This document shows, piece by piece, positions 35,469 through 46,139 of a DNA stretch of 64,000 nt. The stretch covers positions 124,001 through 188,000 of the forward strand of contig NZ_JAPFBW010000009.1 in the NCBI RefSeq assembly GCF_026153205.1, written 5' to 3'. Origin of the DNA: Aquabacterium sp. A7-Y (GTDB taxonomy: Bacteria > Pseudomonadota > Gammaproteobacteria > Burkholderiales > Burkholderiaceae_C). Positions within the stretch are counted from its first letter, which is position 1; the number at the start of each line of letters is the position of its first letter. The notes under the pieces were generated by a model. It had not been told where the DNA came from. It saw nothing but the letters and a program-made list of their open reading frames with translations, and searched no databases. Made by a program: the position numbers and the translations under genes.

Positions 35469-36857
35469 TCAATGCCCCGCGCCCACCTGGGCATCGGGCT
35501 TGACCGAGCGCAACGCGGTCATGAACTCGTGCTCGATGCGATGCAGCGCCTCCTGCGTGTGGCCCTCGAAACGCAGCACCAGCACCGGCGTGGTGTTGGA
35601 CGCGCGCACCAGGCCGAAACCATCGGCGTATTCGGCGCGCAGGCCGTCGATCGTGATGACCTCCTGGGCGTCCTTGAAGACCTCGCCGCCCGAGAGCTTG
35701 GCGCGCAGCTTCTCGATCACCTGGTGGTGCTCGCCTTCGGCGCAGGGCACATTCAGCTCGGGGGTGTTGAAGCTGGTCGGCAGACCGTTCAGCACGGCGC
35801 TCGGGTCCTGGCTGCGCGAGAGGATCTCGAGCAGGCGGGCGGCGGTGTAGGTGGCATCGTCGAAGCCGTACCAGCGCTCCTTGAAGAAGATGTGGCCGCT
35901 CATCTCGCCGGCGATCGGCGAGCCGGTCTCCTTGAGCTTGGCCTTCACCAGCGAGTGCCCGGTCTTCCACATCAGCGGCTGGCCGCCGGCGTCGCGGATC
36001 ACCGGGGCGAGGCGCTGGGTGCACTTCACGTCATAGATGATGGAGGCACCGGGGTTGCGGCTCAGGATGTCCTGGGCGAACAGCATCAGCTGCCGGTCGG
36101 GATAGATGATGCTGCCGTCCTTGGTCACGACACCGAGCCGGTCGCCATCGCCATCGAAAGCCAGGCCCAGTTCGGCGTCGGTCTCCTGCACGGTGCGGAT
36201 CAGGTCGGCGAGGTTCTCGGGCTTGGACGGATCGGGATGGTGGTTGGGGAAATCACCGTTCACTTCCGAATACAACTCGGTCACCTCGCAACCGAGCGCA
36301 CGCAGGATGCCGGGGGCCGACGCGCCGGGGATGCCGTTGCCCGAGTCGACCACGATCTTCATCTTGCGGGCGAGCTGGGCGTCGCCGCTGATGCGGTCGC
36401 TGTATTCCTTCAGCAGGTCCCACTGCGTCAGGCCGCCTTCGCCCTGTGCATAGTCTTCCGCCTCGATGCGCCGACGCAGGGCCTGGATCTCGTCGCCGTA
36501 GATCGCGCGGCCGGCGAGCACCATCTTGAAGCCGTTGTAGTCCTTCGGGTTGTGGCTGCCGGTGACCTGGATGCCCGAGGAGCAGCGTGTCGCTGCGGCA
36601 TAGTAGGTCATGGGGGTGGTGACCGGGCCGAGGTCGATGACGTCCACGCCGGTGCTGCGCAGGCCACGGATCAGGGCCGCCGAGATGGCCGGGCCCGAGA
36701 GGCGGCCGTCGCGGCCGACCGCGACGACCTTCTCGCCCTGCACCCGGGCCTCGCTGCCGAAGGCGCGGCCGAGGTGCTCGGCGACCGATTCATCCAAGGT
36801 CTTGCCGACGATGCCGCGCACGTCGTAGGCCTTGAAGATGGATGCTTCTACTTTCAT
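35469..36857 (-). CDS. Phosphomannomutase/phosphoglucomutase
   Basis: The product is 462 aa from the ATG at 36857 with GGGGAG upstream. It interconverts hexose 1- and 6-phosphates for LPS, alginate-like or nucleotide-sugar synthesis. The four alpha-D-phosphohexomutase loops are intact: TGSHNPKDYNG with the phosphoserine, DGDGDRLGV for Mg binding, GEMSGH for sugar selection and RASNTTPVLVLRFEG for phosphate binding. Length and motifs match bifunctional AlgC/ManB enzymes. A terminator follows; the gene diverges from the Ada-AlkA gene. Confidence 0.94.
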   Translation of the reverse strand: MKVEASIFKAYDVRGIVGKTLDESVAEHLGRAFGSEARVQGEKVVAVGRDGRLSGPAISAALIRGLRSTGVDVIDLGPVTTPMTYYAAATRCSSGIQVTGSHNPKDYNGFKMVLAGRAIYGDEIQALRRRIEAEDYAQGEGGLTQWDLLKEYSDRISGDAQLARKMKIVVDSGNGIPGASAPGILRALGCEVTELYSEVNGDFPNHHPDPSKPENLADLIRTVQETDAELGLAFDGDGDRLGVVTKDGSIIYPDRQLMLFAQDILSRNPGASIIYDVKCTQRLAPVIRDAGGQPLMWKTGHSLVKAKLKETGSPIAGEMSGHIFFKERWYGFDDATYTAARLLEILSRSQDPSAVLNGLPTSFNTPELNVPCAEGEHHQVIEKLRAKLSGGEVFKDAQEVITIDGLRAEYADGFGLVRASNTTPVLVLRFEGHTQEALHRIEHEFMTALRSVKPDAQVGAGH

Positions 36858-37027
36858 GAAGAGTACTCCCCTGTACTGCAGTGAATCGCCGGATTGTAGG
36901 GAGGGGCGCCGCTGTGCTTGTGACCGCACGGTAACGTCGGGAGCCCGCCCCTCGGATCACGGGCAAGCGGCGGGCCACATGTCCGGAAACGGCCAGTCGG
37001 CGCCGGGCGGCCGCCGATAATCGCGGC

Positions 37028-38524
37028 ATGACGATCAATGCCGACGCCGCCTACCTCGCCCTCAAGGCGCGCGACCGACGCTTCGACGGCCGGCTGTTTG
37101 TCGGCGTCACCTCGACGCGCATCTACTGCCGCCCGGTCTGCCGCGTCCGGACGCCCAAACGCGACAACTGCCGCTTTTACGGCAGTGCGGCCCAGGCCGA
37201 GGCGGCCGGCTTCCGGCCCTGCCTGAAGTGCCGGCCCGAGATCGCGCCGGCCGATCGCAGCCTGGCATGGTCCGTGATGGACGCTTCGCGCACGCTGGCC
37301 CACCAGGCGGCCGCATGGCTGGAGCAGTATGCCGCCCTCGGCGAGCAGGCCCGCATGGACCGGCTCGCCGCTGTGCTGGGCATCACCGATCGCCACCTGC
37401 GCCGCATCTTCGCGGCGGAGCATGGCGTGACGCCGCTGCAATACCTGCAGACGCGCCGCCTGCTGCTGGCCAAGCAGTTGCTGACCGACACCCGCCTGCC
37501 GGTGACCCAGGTCGCGCTCGCCGCCGGGTTCGGCAGCGTGCGACGTTTCAATGCCGCCTTCGCCGAGCGCTACCGCCTGCAGCCGGGCGAGCTGCGCCGC
37601 CAACTGCCCGAGCGCGACACGGGCGACGGACCCGCGGTGAACCTGCAGCTGGCTTATCGCGAGCCCTACGAGGGACGGGCCTTGCTGGGTTTCCTGGCAC
37701 AGCGGGCCATCCCCGGCGTCGAGGTGGTGCAGTTCGACGGCCCGCACGCCGGCATCCGGCGCAGCCTGCGCATCGAGCACGAGGGCGGGGAACAGCGCGG
37801 CTGGCTGCAGGCGAGTTTTGTCCCCGGGCGGCCGGTGCTGCGCATCGCGCTGGCGCCCGAACTGGCTCACCACAGTGCCGCGCTGCTGCGCGGGGTGCGG
37901 CGCTGGCTGGACCTGGATGCCGAGCCGGAGGCGATCGACGCGGTGCTGGCCGCCCTGCCCGCACCCGGCACACGCCTGCCGGGTGCCATCGACAGCTTCG
38001 AGCTGGCGGTGCGTGCGGTGCTCGGCCAGCAGGTCAGCGTGGCGGCGGCACGCACCTTCGCGACGCGTCTGGTGCAGGCCTACGGCGAACCGGTTGCCAC
38101 GCCCTGGGACGACGTGAACCGCCTGTTTCCGACCCCGGCCGTGCTGGCGCGGGCCGATGCGGCCGGACTGGGGGAACTCGGCATCGTGCGCCAGCGCGCC
38201 GGCGCCATCGTGGCCCTGGCGACGCAGTGGCCCAGCCTGTCCGTCCTCATCGCCCGGGGCAGCGCGCCCGAGGCCCTGATGGCCGCGCTCCAGGCTTTGC
38301 CCGGCATCGGCCCGTGGACCGCGCACTACATCGCGATGCGGGCGCTGGCCTGGCCCGACGCCTTCCTGCCCAAGGACGTGGCGCTGCTCAAGGCGATGGA
38401 GCAGGTGCTCGGCGTGCGTGGCCAGCGCGCGGCCGACCTGCTGGCGCGCCAGTGGAGCCCCTGGCGCTCGTATGCGGTGCTGCGACTGTGGGCCGCCCTC
38501 ACCCCCTCTGCCGAGAAAGCCTGA
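37028..38524 (+). CDS. alkA: Ada-AlkA fusion: metal-binding/AraC activator domain plus DNA-3-methyladenine glycosylase
   Basis: The product is 498 aa. Residues 1-75 are an Ada-type zinc domain with ligands C34, C38, C65 and C68 (IYCRPVC, CLKC). Residues about 85-195 are an AraC helix-turn-helix (ITDRHLRRIFAAEHGVTPLQY). Residues about 200-290 are the AlkA N-terminal domain and about 300-490 the HhH-GPD glycosylase (LPGIGPWTAHYIAMRALAW) with a probable catalytic Asp in LPKDVALL. The fusion can sense methylphosphotriesters and excise alkylated bases. The O6-methylguanine transferase gene follows 4 bp later, so the two make an adaptive-response unit. Confidence 0.93.
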   Translation: MTINADAAYLALKARDRRFDGRLFVGVTSTRIYCRPVCRVRTPKRDNCRFYGSAAQAEAAGFRPCLKCRPEIAPADRSLAWSVMDASRTLAHQAAAWLEQYAALGEQARMDRLAAVLGITDRHLRRIFAAEHGVTPLQYLQTRRLLLAKQLLTDTRLPVTQVALAAGFGSVRRFNAAFAERYRLQPGELRRQLPERDTGDGPAVNLQLAYREPYEGRALLGFLAQRAIPGVEVVQFDGPHAGIRRSLRIEHEGGEQRGWLQASFVPGRPVLRIALAPELAHHSAALLRGVRRWLDLDAEPEAIDAVLAALPAPGTRLPGAIDSFELAVRAVLGQQVSVAAARTFATRLVQAYGEPVATPWDDVNRLFPTPAVLARADAAGLGELGIVRQRAGAIVALATQWPSLSVLIARGSAPEALMAALQALPGIGPWTAHYIAMRALAWPDAFLPKDVALLKAMEQVLGVRGQRAADLLARQWSPWRSYAVLRLWAALTPSAEKA

Positions 38525-38528
38525 GCCC

Positions 38529-39035
38529 ATGAAAACGACTGTGCCTCGCTACACTGCGCAGCGCCGCATCGCGTCGCCGCTCGGAGAGATCCTGCTGGCC
38601 CGCACCGACGCGGGGCTGGCCGGGCTCTGGTTCGAGGGGCAGAAGGACCATCCCGAGGTGCTGTCGGCACCGCAGGCTGCGGCGGACGATGCCTGGCTGG
38701 GCCAGGCGGAGGAACAACTGGATCGCTTCTGGCGGGGAGCGCCGGTGGACTTCACGGTCCCGCTGGACCTGCATGGCACGCCCTTTCAGCGCGCCGTGTG
38801 GCAAGCCTTGCTGACACTGTCCCTGGGCCGCACCGCCAGCTATCGAGACATTGCGCTGCAGATCGGGTGCACGAGCGCCACGCGGGCCGTCGGCGCGGCG
38901 GTGGGACGCAACCCGGTGTCCATCATCGTGCCCTGCCACCGCGTGATCGGCAGCAGCGGCGGCCTCACCGGCTACTCGGGGGGACTGGAAAGAAAAGTGG
39001 CGCTGCTGCGCCTCGAAGGGGTGCTGGCGCTCTAG
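38529..39035 (+). CDS. ogt: Methylated-DNA-protein-cysteine methyltransferase
   Basis: The product is 168 aa. The suicide active site PCHRVIGSSGGLTGYSGG is intact with the acceptor Cys in P-C-H-R-V, and GTPFQRAVWQAL and Y-R-D-I-A mark the C-terminal domain. It lacks the Ada regulatory domain, which sits on the AlkA fusion just upstream. It starts 4 bp after that gene and removes alkyl groups from O6-guanine directly. Confidence 0.95.
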   Translation: MKTTVPRYTAQRRIASPLGEILLARTDAGLAGLWFEGQKDHPEVLSAPQAAADDAWLGQAEEQLDRFWRGAPVDFTVPLDLHGTPFQRAVWQALLTLSLGRTASYRDIALQIGCTSATRAVGAAVGRNPVSIIVPCHRVIGSSGGLTGYSGGLERKVALLRLEGVLAL

Positions 39036-39074
39036 GCGCGCGGCCTCCGCGACCGATTGTTTTTGAAGGACTGA

Positions 39075-39956
39075 ATGAAAGCCCGTGACCTGCTCGATCT
39101 CGTTCTGCTCGCCGCCATCTGGGGCGCCTCTTTCCTGTTCCTGCGGCTGGGTGCAAGCGAGTTCGGACCGGTGGCGCTGGCCGCGGTGCGCGTCGCGGGC
39201 GCCGGCCTGTTCCTGCTGCCCATCCTCGTGATGAAGCGCCAGACCGCTGCACTGCGCACGCACGCGGGTCATCTGCTCGTCGCGGGCGTGCTGACCAGCG
39301 GCCTGCCCTTTCTCTGCTTCAGCTATGCCGCGCTGTCGATCACGGCAGGCCTGTCGTCCATCTTCAATGCCACCACCCCCTTGTTCGGCGCGCTGATCGC
39401 CTGGATCTGGCTGAAGGACCGGCCCGGCCCTTGGCGCGCGGCGGGCCTGGCGATCGGTTTCCTCGGGGTGCTCGGGCTCGCCTGGGAGAAGGCCAGCTTC
39501 AAGCCCGGCGCCGACGCGACCGGCTGGGCGGTGCTCGCCTGCCTGGCCGCCACCTCGTGCTACGGCTTGTCGGCCAGCTACACCAAACGTTATCTCACCG
39601 GCCTGCCGCCCCTGGCCGTGGCCGCCGGCACCCAGTTGGGCGCAACGCTGTTCCTGCTGCTGCCCGCAGTGCGGTGGTGGCCGGCCGCGACGCCCTCGGC
39701 CGGAGCCTGGGGAGCGGCCCTTGCCCTCGCGCTGCTGTGCACCGGCCTCGCCTACATCCTCTACTTCCGCCTGCTGGCGCGGGTGGGGCCGGCCAACACC
39801 ATTTCGGTGACCTTCCTGATCCCGGCCTTCGCCGTGGCCTGGGGCTGGCTTTTCCTCGGCGAGGGCGTGACCGGGGCGATGTTGCTCGGCAGCGCGGTGA
39901 TCCTGCTGGGCACCGCGCTGGCAACCGGCCTGCTGCCCAGGCGCCCGTCTCGGTGA
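39075..39956 (+). CDS. EamA-family (DMT) permease
   Basis: The product is 293 aa with about ten hydrophobic segments in two EamA repeats (FLLPILVMKRQTAAL, then LLVAGVLTSGLPFLCFSYAAL; second repeat WAVLACLAATSCYGLSASYT). Family members export metabolites such as amino acids or purines. AAGGA lies upstream near 39066. It follows ogt by 39 bp and may be cotranscribed, but a DNA repair link is not implied. Substrate unknown. Confidence 0.88.
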   Translation: MKARDLLDLVLLAAIWGASFLFLRLGASEFGPVALAAVRVAGAGLFLLPILVMKRQTAALRTHAGHLLVAGVLTSGLPFLCFSYAALSITAGLSSIFNATTPLFGALIAWIWLKDRPGPWRAAGLAIGFLGVLGLAWEKASFKPGADATGWAVLACLAATSCYGLSASYTKRYLTGLPPLAVAAGTQLGATLFLLLPAVRWWPAATPSAGAWGAALALALLCTGLAYILYFRLLARVGPANTISVTFLIPAFAVAWGWLFLGEGVTGAMLLGSAVILLGTALATGLLPRRPSR

Positions 39957-39995
39957 CAATGCGCGCCAGCCCAAACCACCCTCTGGAGCCCTGCC

Positions 39996-40448
39996 ATGAG
40001 CCAAGACAAGACTGCCCTGCCCTTTGAACCCGCCACGCCGATCGCCGCAGCTTTCGAGCCCGGCCTGCAAGTCCGCCGCAAGGTGCTGGGCGAGCACCAT
40101 GTGCGGCGCGCGCTGGACAACGCGGGAGACTTCCAGGCCGAACTGCAGGAACTGGTGACCGCCTTTGCCTGGGGCACGGTGTGGACGCGCGAAGGCCTGC
40201 CGCTCAAGACCCGCAGCATGCTCACCGTCGCGATGCTGGTCGCACTGGGCCGCCAGAAGGAACTGGAAGGCCACCTGCGCGGTGCGCTGAACAATGGCGT
40301 CAGTGTTGAAGAACTGAAGGAAATCCTTCTGCACAGTGCCGTCTACTGCGGTTTTCCGGCCGCCATCGAAGGCTTCCGCACGGCGGCGACGGTGATCGAG
40401 CAATATCGCCAGGACGGCCGGCCTGCAGGAGCGCCGGGTGCGTCCTGA
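39996..40448 (+). CDS. Carboxymuconolactone decarboxylase family protein
   Basis: The product is 150 aa, an AhpD/CMD-fold protein close to 4-carboxymuconolactone decarboxylase. Recognisable parts are VRRKVLGEHHVRRAL, the core LKTRSMLTVAMLVALGR and the helix GVSVEELKEILLHSAVYCGFPAA. It lacks the CxxC pair of AhpD peroxidases, with a single Cys in the YCGFPAA helix, so decarboxylase or a related non-redox role is likelier. No other protocatechuate-pathway gene is near, so the pca assignment is not secure. Confidence 0.85.
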   Translation: MSQDKTALPFEPATPIAAAFEPGLQVRRKVLGEHHVRRALDNAGDFQAELQELVTAFAWGTVWTREGLPLKTRSMLTVAMLVALGRQKELEGHLRGALNNGVSVEELKEILLHSAVYCGFPAAIEGFRTAATVIEQYRQDGRPAGAPGAS

Positions 40449-40493
40449 ACGCCCCGGGATTCTTGATGAAGCGCCCCTGACGAGGAGACGGCG

Positions 40494-40664
40494 ATGACAT
40501 CGGCACGCAAGCACAAGTTGCGTATCCCCGCACCCCAGCCCCGCAATCCCCTGGTGGCTCCCGCGGCCCGCCGCAAGGCCGGCTCGCACCGCAAGGGCGA
40601 ACGTAGCGAGCGGCAGGCCGCGGCTCGCGAACTGCGCAGGCACCTAAAGGGCGACCCAAACTGA
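40494..40664 (+). CDS. Small basic hypothetical protein
   Basis: The product is 56 aa, very basic (many Arg/Lys) with a P-x-P-R-N-P-L-V-A motif followed by R-R-K-A-G-S-H-R-K, a pattern I associate with short conserved proteins in Burkholderiales of unknown role. GAGGAG at 40482-40487 gives a well-spaced ribosome site before the ATG at 40494, and the frame ends before a terminator hairpin. It could bind nucleic acid, but nothing proves it. Confidence 0.65.
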   Translation: MTSARKHKLRIPAPQPRNPLVAPAARRKAGSHRKGERSERQAAARELRRHLKGDPN

Positions 40665-40690
40665 GCATCCCCGGGTCGCGTCGACCCATG

Positions 40691-40717
40691 AAAAAAGCCG
40701 CTCGGGGGCGGCTTTTT
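40691..40717. terminator. Terminator between small ORF and tRNA-Asp
   Basis: AAAAAAGCCGC pairs with GGCGGCTTTTT; the A-run and T-run make it usable in both directions. It ends the tRNA unit read leftward and the small protein gene read rightward. Confidence 0.82.
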
Positions 40718-40723
40718 GAATTG

Positions 40724-40800
40724 TGGCGGAGTGGACGGGACTCGAACCCGCGACCCCCGGCGTGACAGGCCGGTATTCTAACCAACTGAACTACCACTCC
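40724..40800 (-). tRNA. tRNA-Asp (anticodon GTC), copy 2
   Basis: A 77-nt cloverleaf with CCA. The acceptor GGAGTGG pairs with CCACTCC, the anticodon loop CTGTCAC contains GTC and the T-arm has GGTTCGAGTCC. It appears identical to the copy at 41000-41076 and is followed by a terminator. Confidence 0.96.
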
Positions 40801-40859
40801 GCGTGGCAGCGAGTCGTCTGCCTCGAGCTTTCGACCCTCAACACCTGCCTCGCTCAACT

Positions 40860-40935
40860 TGGCGTCCCCTAGGGGATTCGAACCCCTGTTACAACCGTGA
40901 AAGGGTCGTGTCCTAGGCCTCTAGACGAAGGGGAC
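40860..40935 (-). tRNA. tRNA-Glu (anticodon TTC), copy 2
   Basis: A 76-nt cloverleaf with CCA, acceptor GTCCCCT, anticodon loop CTTTCAC with TTC, T-arm GGTTCGAATCC. It lies upstream of tRNA-Asp copy 2 in one transcript and matches the copy at 41135-41210. Confidence 0.96.
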
Positions 40936-40962
40936 CAAATTCATTCTTATCTCTGTTGAATT

Positions 40963-40990
40963 AAAAAGCCGCCCGGCTGGGCGGCTTTTT
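40963..40990. terminator. Terminator between the two tRNA Glu-Asp units
   Basis: AAAAAGCCGCCC pairs with GGGCGGCTTTTT around a short loop, giving an intrinsic terminator after tRNA-Asp copy 1 on the minus strand. Confidence 0.85.
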
Positions 40991-40999
40991 GAATTCGCT

Positions 41000-41076
41000 T
41001 GGCGGAGTGGACGGGACTCGAACCCGCGACCCCCGGCGTGACAGGCCGGTATTCTAACCAACTGAACTACCACTCC
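41000..41076 (-). tRNA. tRNA-Asp (anticodon GTC), copy 1
   Basis: A 77-nt cloverleaf with CCA and anticodon GTC, apparently identical to the copy at 40724-40800. A terminator follows at once. Confidence 0.96.
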
Positions 41077-41134
41077 GCGTGGCAGCGAGTTTCTGCATCG
41101 AGCTTTCGACTCTCTGCACAAGCCCCGCCAAACT

Positions 41135-41210
41135 TGGCGTCCCCTAGGGGATTCGAACCCCTGTTACAACCGTGAAAGGGTCGTGTCCTAGGCCTCTAGA
41201 CGAAGGGGAC
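41135..41210 (-). tRNA. tRNA-Glu (anticodon TTC), copy 1
   Basis: A 76-nt cloverleaf with CCA and anticodon TTC, 58 bp upstream of tRNA-Asp copy 1 in the leftward transcript and 40 bp after tRNA-Ala. Confidence 0.96.
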
Positions 41211-41250
41211 AAGATGCTTCGCCATCTCTTGAACCGCGCGCCACCGTGAT

Positions 41251-41326
<76 letters not shown>

Positions 41327-41442
41327 GTCACTCGTTTCGCCCCTCCGCATCGCATCAGAGGTAAATCACCTCTTCAGCATCTGCTTCAGATCTACTTTGC
41401 GTGTCGCGCTGTTCAAGCGAGAATGAAAGTATATAACGGTTC

Positions 41443-42837
41443 TCAAACGCTTTGCAAGCGGTCGAGCACAACTTTTTGGTCGAACGCTGCCAACACCGCA
41501 TCGATGGATGGGGTCTGTGCCCGCCCGCATACCAGCACGCGCACCGGAATCGCGAGCTGCGGCATCTTGAGGCCGTGCGCGGCGATGCTGTCCTTGATGG
41601 CCTGCTGGATGGCGCCCTTCTCCCACGCGACCGTGGTCAGCTTCTCGCGCAGCGTGGCCAGCGCGGGCTTGACGGCCTCGGTGACATGGGCCTCCAGATC
41701 CTCGGCGCTGGGCTCGACGTCGACAAAATACATCGAGATCCAGTCGGCCAATTCGACGGTCGTCGCACAGCGGTCCTTGAAGAGCCCGCACAGGGCCGCG
41801 AGCCGTGCGTCGGCCTGGACCTGGACACCGCGCTTGGCGAGTTGTTCGGCGACCAGACCGGCCAGCATGCCATCGTCGGCCATCTTGATGTGCTGGCCGT
41901 TGACCCAGCGCAGCTTGGCCTCGTCGAACTGCCCGGCCGACTTGCCCAGGTGGTCGAGATTGAACCACTGCAGGAACTGCTCGCGCGTGAAGATCTCGTC
42001 GTCGCCGTGGCTCCAGCCCAGACGCGCCAGGTAGTTCACGACGCCGTCGGCCAGGTAGCCCTCGTCGCGGTACTGCGTGACGGCCTTGGCGCCGTTGCGC
42101 TTGCTCATCTTCTCGCCTTGCTCGTTGAGCACGGTGGGCAGGTGAGCGTAGACCGGCGGCTCCTTGCCGAGGGCGCGGAAGATGTTGATCTGACGCGGCG
42201 TGTTGTTGACATGGTCGTCGCCTCGCACGACGTGGGTGATGCCCATGTCGATGTCGTCGACGACGACGCAGAAGTTGTAGGTCGGCGTGCCGTCGGGCCG
42301 CGCGATCACCAGGTCGTCGAGCTCGTCATTGCTGATCTCGATGCGGCCCTTGACCTTGTCTTCCCACACCACCGAGCCGCCGACCGGATTGCGGAAACGC
42401 AGCACCGGCTGCACGCCCTCGGGCACCGGGGGCAGCGTCTTGCCGGGCTCCGGGCGCCAGGTGCCGTCGTAGCGCGGCTTCTCCTTGGCGGCCATCTGGC
42501 GTTCACGCAGTGCGTCCAGCTCGGCGGACGACATGTAGCAGCGGTACACCAGGCCCTGCTCCAGCATCTGGCCCAGCACCTCCTTGTAGCGGTCCATGCG
42601 CTGCATCTGGTAGTAGGGACCTTCGTCATGGTCCAGGCCCAGCCACTGCATGCCTTCGAGGATCACATCCACCGCGGCCTGCGAGGAACGCTCCAGGTCG
42701 GTGTCCTCGATGCGCAAGATGAACACGCCGCCGTTGGCGCGCGCGAAGGCCCAGGGATACAGCGCCGAGCGGATATTGCCCAGGTGGATGAAACCGGTCG
42801 GCGACGGGGCGAAGCGGGTGCGGATCTGGGTCATCAT
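41443..42837 (-). CDS. gltX: Glutamyl-tRNA synthetase
   Basis: The product is 464 aa, a non-fused class I synthetase that charges tRNA-Glu in the cytoplasm. The HIGH-type motif is [13 protein letters not shown] and the KMSKS-type motif [10 protein letters not shown]. The tandem ATG ATG at 42837 and 42834 leaves two possible starts; the first overlaps the metZ stop as ATGA. It is encoded just upstream of a tRNA cluster that includes two tRNA-Glu genes. Confidence 0.96.
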   Translation of the reverse strand: MMTQIRTRFAPSPTGFIHLGNIRSALYPWAFARANGGVFILRIEDTDLERSSQAAVDVILEGMQWLGLDHDEGPYYQMQRMDRYKEVLGQMLEQGLVYRCYMSSAELDALRERQMAAKEKPRYDGTWRPEPGKTLPPVPEGVQPVLRFRNPVGGSVVWEDKVKGRIEISNDELDDLVIARPDGTPTYNFCVVVDDIDMGITHVVRGDDHVNNTPRQINIFRALGKEPPVYAHLPTVLNEQGEKMSKRNGAKAVTQYRDEGYLADGVVNYLARLGWSHGDDEIFTREQFLQWFNLDHLGKSAGQFDEAKLRWVNGQHIKMADDGMLAGLVAEQLAKRGVQVQADARLAALCGLFKDRCATTVELADWISMYFVDVEPSAEDLEAHVTEAVKPALATLREKLTTVAWEKGAIQQAIKDSIAAHGLKMPQLAIPVRVLVCGRAQTPSIDAVLAAFDQKVVLDRLQSV

Positions 42838-44075
42838 GCTGTCAGGCTGTCGAGGCCGCGTGCGAGGTCGTTCAGCAGGTCCTGCACATCGTCCAGGCCG
42901 ACCGCGACGCGGATCATGCCCTGCGTGATGCCGGCGGCCTGGCGCTGCTCCTCGGTGAGGCGCCCGTGCGAGGTGCTGGACGGATGGGTGATGGTGGTCT
43001 TGGTGTCGCCCAGGTTGGCGGTGATCGAGCAGATGCGGGTGCTGTCGATCACGTGGAAGGCATTGCGGCGCGCCAGCTCGGGCCCGCCCTGCTGCTGGCC
43101 GCGCACGATGAAGGCGACCACGGCGCCGCCGCTGCCGCCCTGCTGGCGCATCGCCAGCTCGTGCTGCGGGTGCGACTTGAGGCCGGGGTAGTAGACGCGC
43201 TCGACGGCCGGGTGCTGCTCCAGCCAGCCCGCGACACGCAGGGCGCGCTCGCTCTGGGCTTGCATCCGCACCGACAGGGTCTCCATGCCCTTGAGCACGA
43301 CCCAGGCGTTGAAAGGCGAGAGCGACATGCCGGCGCTGCGCATCACGGGCACGAACTTGCCCTCGATCAGGGCTTCGCTCGCGCACACCGCGCCGGCGAT
43401 CACACGGCCCTGGCCGTCGAGGTACTTGGTGCCGGAATGGATGATGAGGTCGGCGCCGAGCTTGGCCGGCTGCTGCAGCGCCGGGGAGCAGAAGCAGTTG
43501 TCGACCGCGAGCAGCGCCCCGCCCTGGTGAGCGATCTCGGCCAGCGCCGCGATGTCGCACACCTCGTTGAGCGGGTTGGTCGGCGTCTCGGCGAACAGCA
43601 GCCGGGTGTTGTGGCGCATTGCGCGCTGCCAGGCACCGATGTCGGTCTGGGACACGAAACTGGTCTCGATGCCGAACTTGGAGAACTCGCCGCCAAGCAG
43701 CTTGATGGTCGAGCCGAACACGCTCTGCGAGCAGATCACGTGGTCGCCCGCCTTGAGCAGGGCCATCACTGTCAAGAGGATGGCACTCATTCCGCTGGAG
43801 GTGCCGATGCACGCCTGCGTGCCTTCCAGGGCCGCGAGGCGCCGCTCCATCATCATGACGGTCGGGTTGCTGAAGCGCGAATAGACGAAGGCCTCTTCCT
43901 CGTTGGCAAAACGCGCCGCCGCGGTGGCCGCGTCCGGATGCACGAAGCTGCTGGTCAGGAACAGCGCCTCCGAGTTCTCGCCCCAGGGCGTGGCCGGCAG
44001 ACCTTCGCGCACGGCCAGGGTGTCCAGCCGCACGTCGGCCGGCAAGTCGACCCGGGGAATCTTCTTGTCGTTCAT
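42834..44075 (-). CDS. metZ: O-succinylhomoserine sulfhydrylase
   Basis: The product is 413 aa from the ATG at 44075; an ATG five codons upstream is also possible. It is a Cys/Met-metabolism PLP enzyme making homocysteine from O-succinylhomoserine and sulfide. The PLP lysine lies in [12 protein letters not shown], and the substrate-phosphate loop in SSGMSAILL. The gene order purF-metZ is common in beta- and gammaproteobacteria and supports MetZ over cystathionine gamma-synthase. The stop overlaps the gltX start. Confidence 0.93.
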   Translation of the reverse strand: MNDKKIPRVDLPADVRLDTLAVREGLPATPWGENSEALFLTSSFVHPDAATAAARFANEEEAFVYSRFSNPTVMMMERRLAALEGTQACIGTSSGMSAILLTVMALLKAGDHVICSQSVFGSTIKLLGGEFSKFGIETSFVSQTDIGAWQRAMRHNTRLLFAETPTNPLNEVCDIAALAEIAHQGGALLAVDNCFCSPALQQPAKLGADLIIHSGTKYLDGQGRVIAGAVCASEALIEGKFVPVMRSAGMSLSPFNAWVVLKGMETLSVRMQAQSERALRVAGWLEQHPAVERVYYPGLKSHPQHELAMRQQGGSGGAVVAFIVRGQQQGGPELARRNAFHVIDSTRICSITANLGDTKTTITHPSSTSHGRLTEEQRQAAGITQGMIRVAVGLDDVQDLLNDLARGLDSLTA

Positions 44076-44086
44076 CGCTGAACCCT

Positions 44087-45604
<1,518 letters not shown>

Positions 45605-45634
45605 ACCGATACCCCAGAAGTTGTGCTGCCGGCC

Positions 45635-46129
45635 CTAGCCCGGCAGCTGCTGCGCCAAGACGGCGGGCATCAGCGGCTTCAGCCCGCTGATCACCCTCTG
45701 CAGCATCGCTGCGCCGTGAGATTCCCGCCACGCCGCGCTGCGCGCCAGCGGCGTCCACGCCACCAAGGTGGCGATCACCAATGCAATCAACAAGCCCCGC
45801 ACCAGGCCAAAACCTGCGCCCATCACACGGTCCGCCGCGCTCAGTACGCTCGCATGCACCAGGCGCTTGATCAGCCAGGCCAGCAGGCCCCAGAGGATCA
45901 GCGTGGCGACAAACACGATGCCGAAGGTCGCGACGTGGTTGAGCACCGAGCCCGGCACCCCGACCGGCACGCGGGGCGCCAGTTGCGGCGTGAGCCACTG
46001 GGCGGCCACATAGGACACCACCCAGCCGGCGATGGACAGCACTTCGAACACCAGCCCGCGCATCACGCCGATGATCAGCGAGACCAGCAGCAGCGCCAGC
46101 AGCGCGAGATCGACCCAGCCGAGGTCCAT
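45635..46129 (-). CDS. cvpA: CvpA family membrane protein
   Basis: The product is 164 aa from the ATG at 46129. Four hydrophobic segments and the opening LGWVDLALLALLLVSLIIGVMRG are typical of CvpA, linked to colicin V production and envelope function. It is directly upstream of purF in the conserved operon and starts 10 bp after the SPOR gene. Exact function is unknown. Confidence 0.93.
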   Translation of the reverse strand: MDLGWVDLALLALLLVSLIIGVMRGLVFEVLSIAGWVVSYVAAQWLTPQLAPRVPVGVPGSVLNHVATFGIVFVATLILWGLLAWLIKRLVHASVLSAADRVMGAGFGLVRGLLIALVIATLVAWTPLARSAAWRESHGAAMLQRVISGLKPLMPAVLAQQLPG

Positions 46130-46139
46130 GGCCCTGGCC

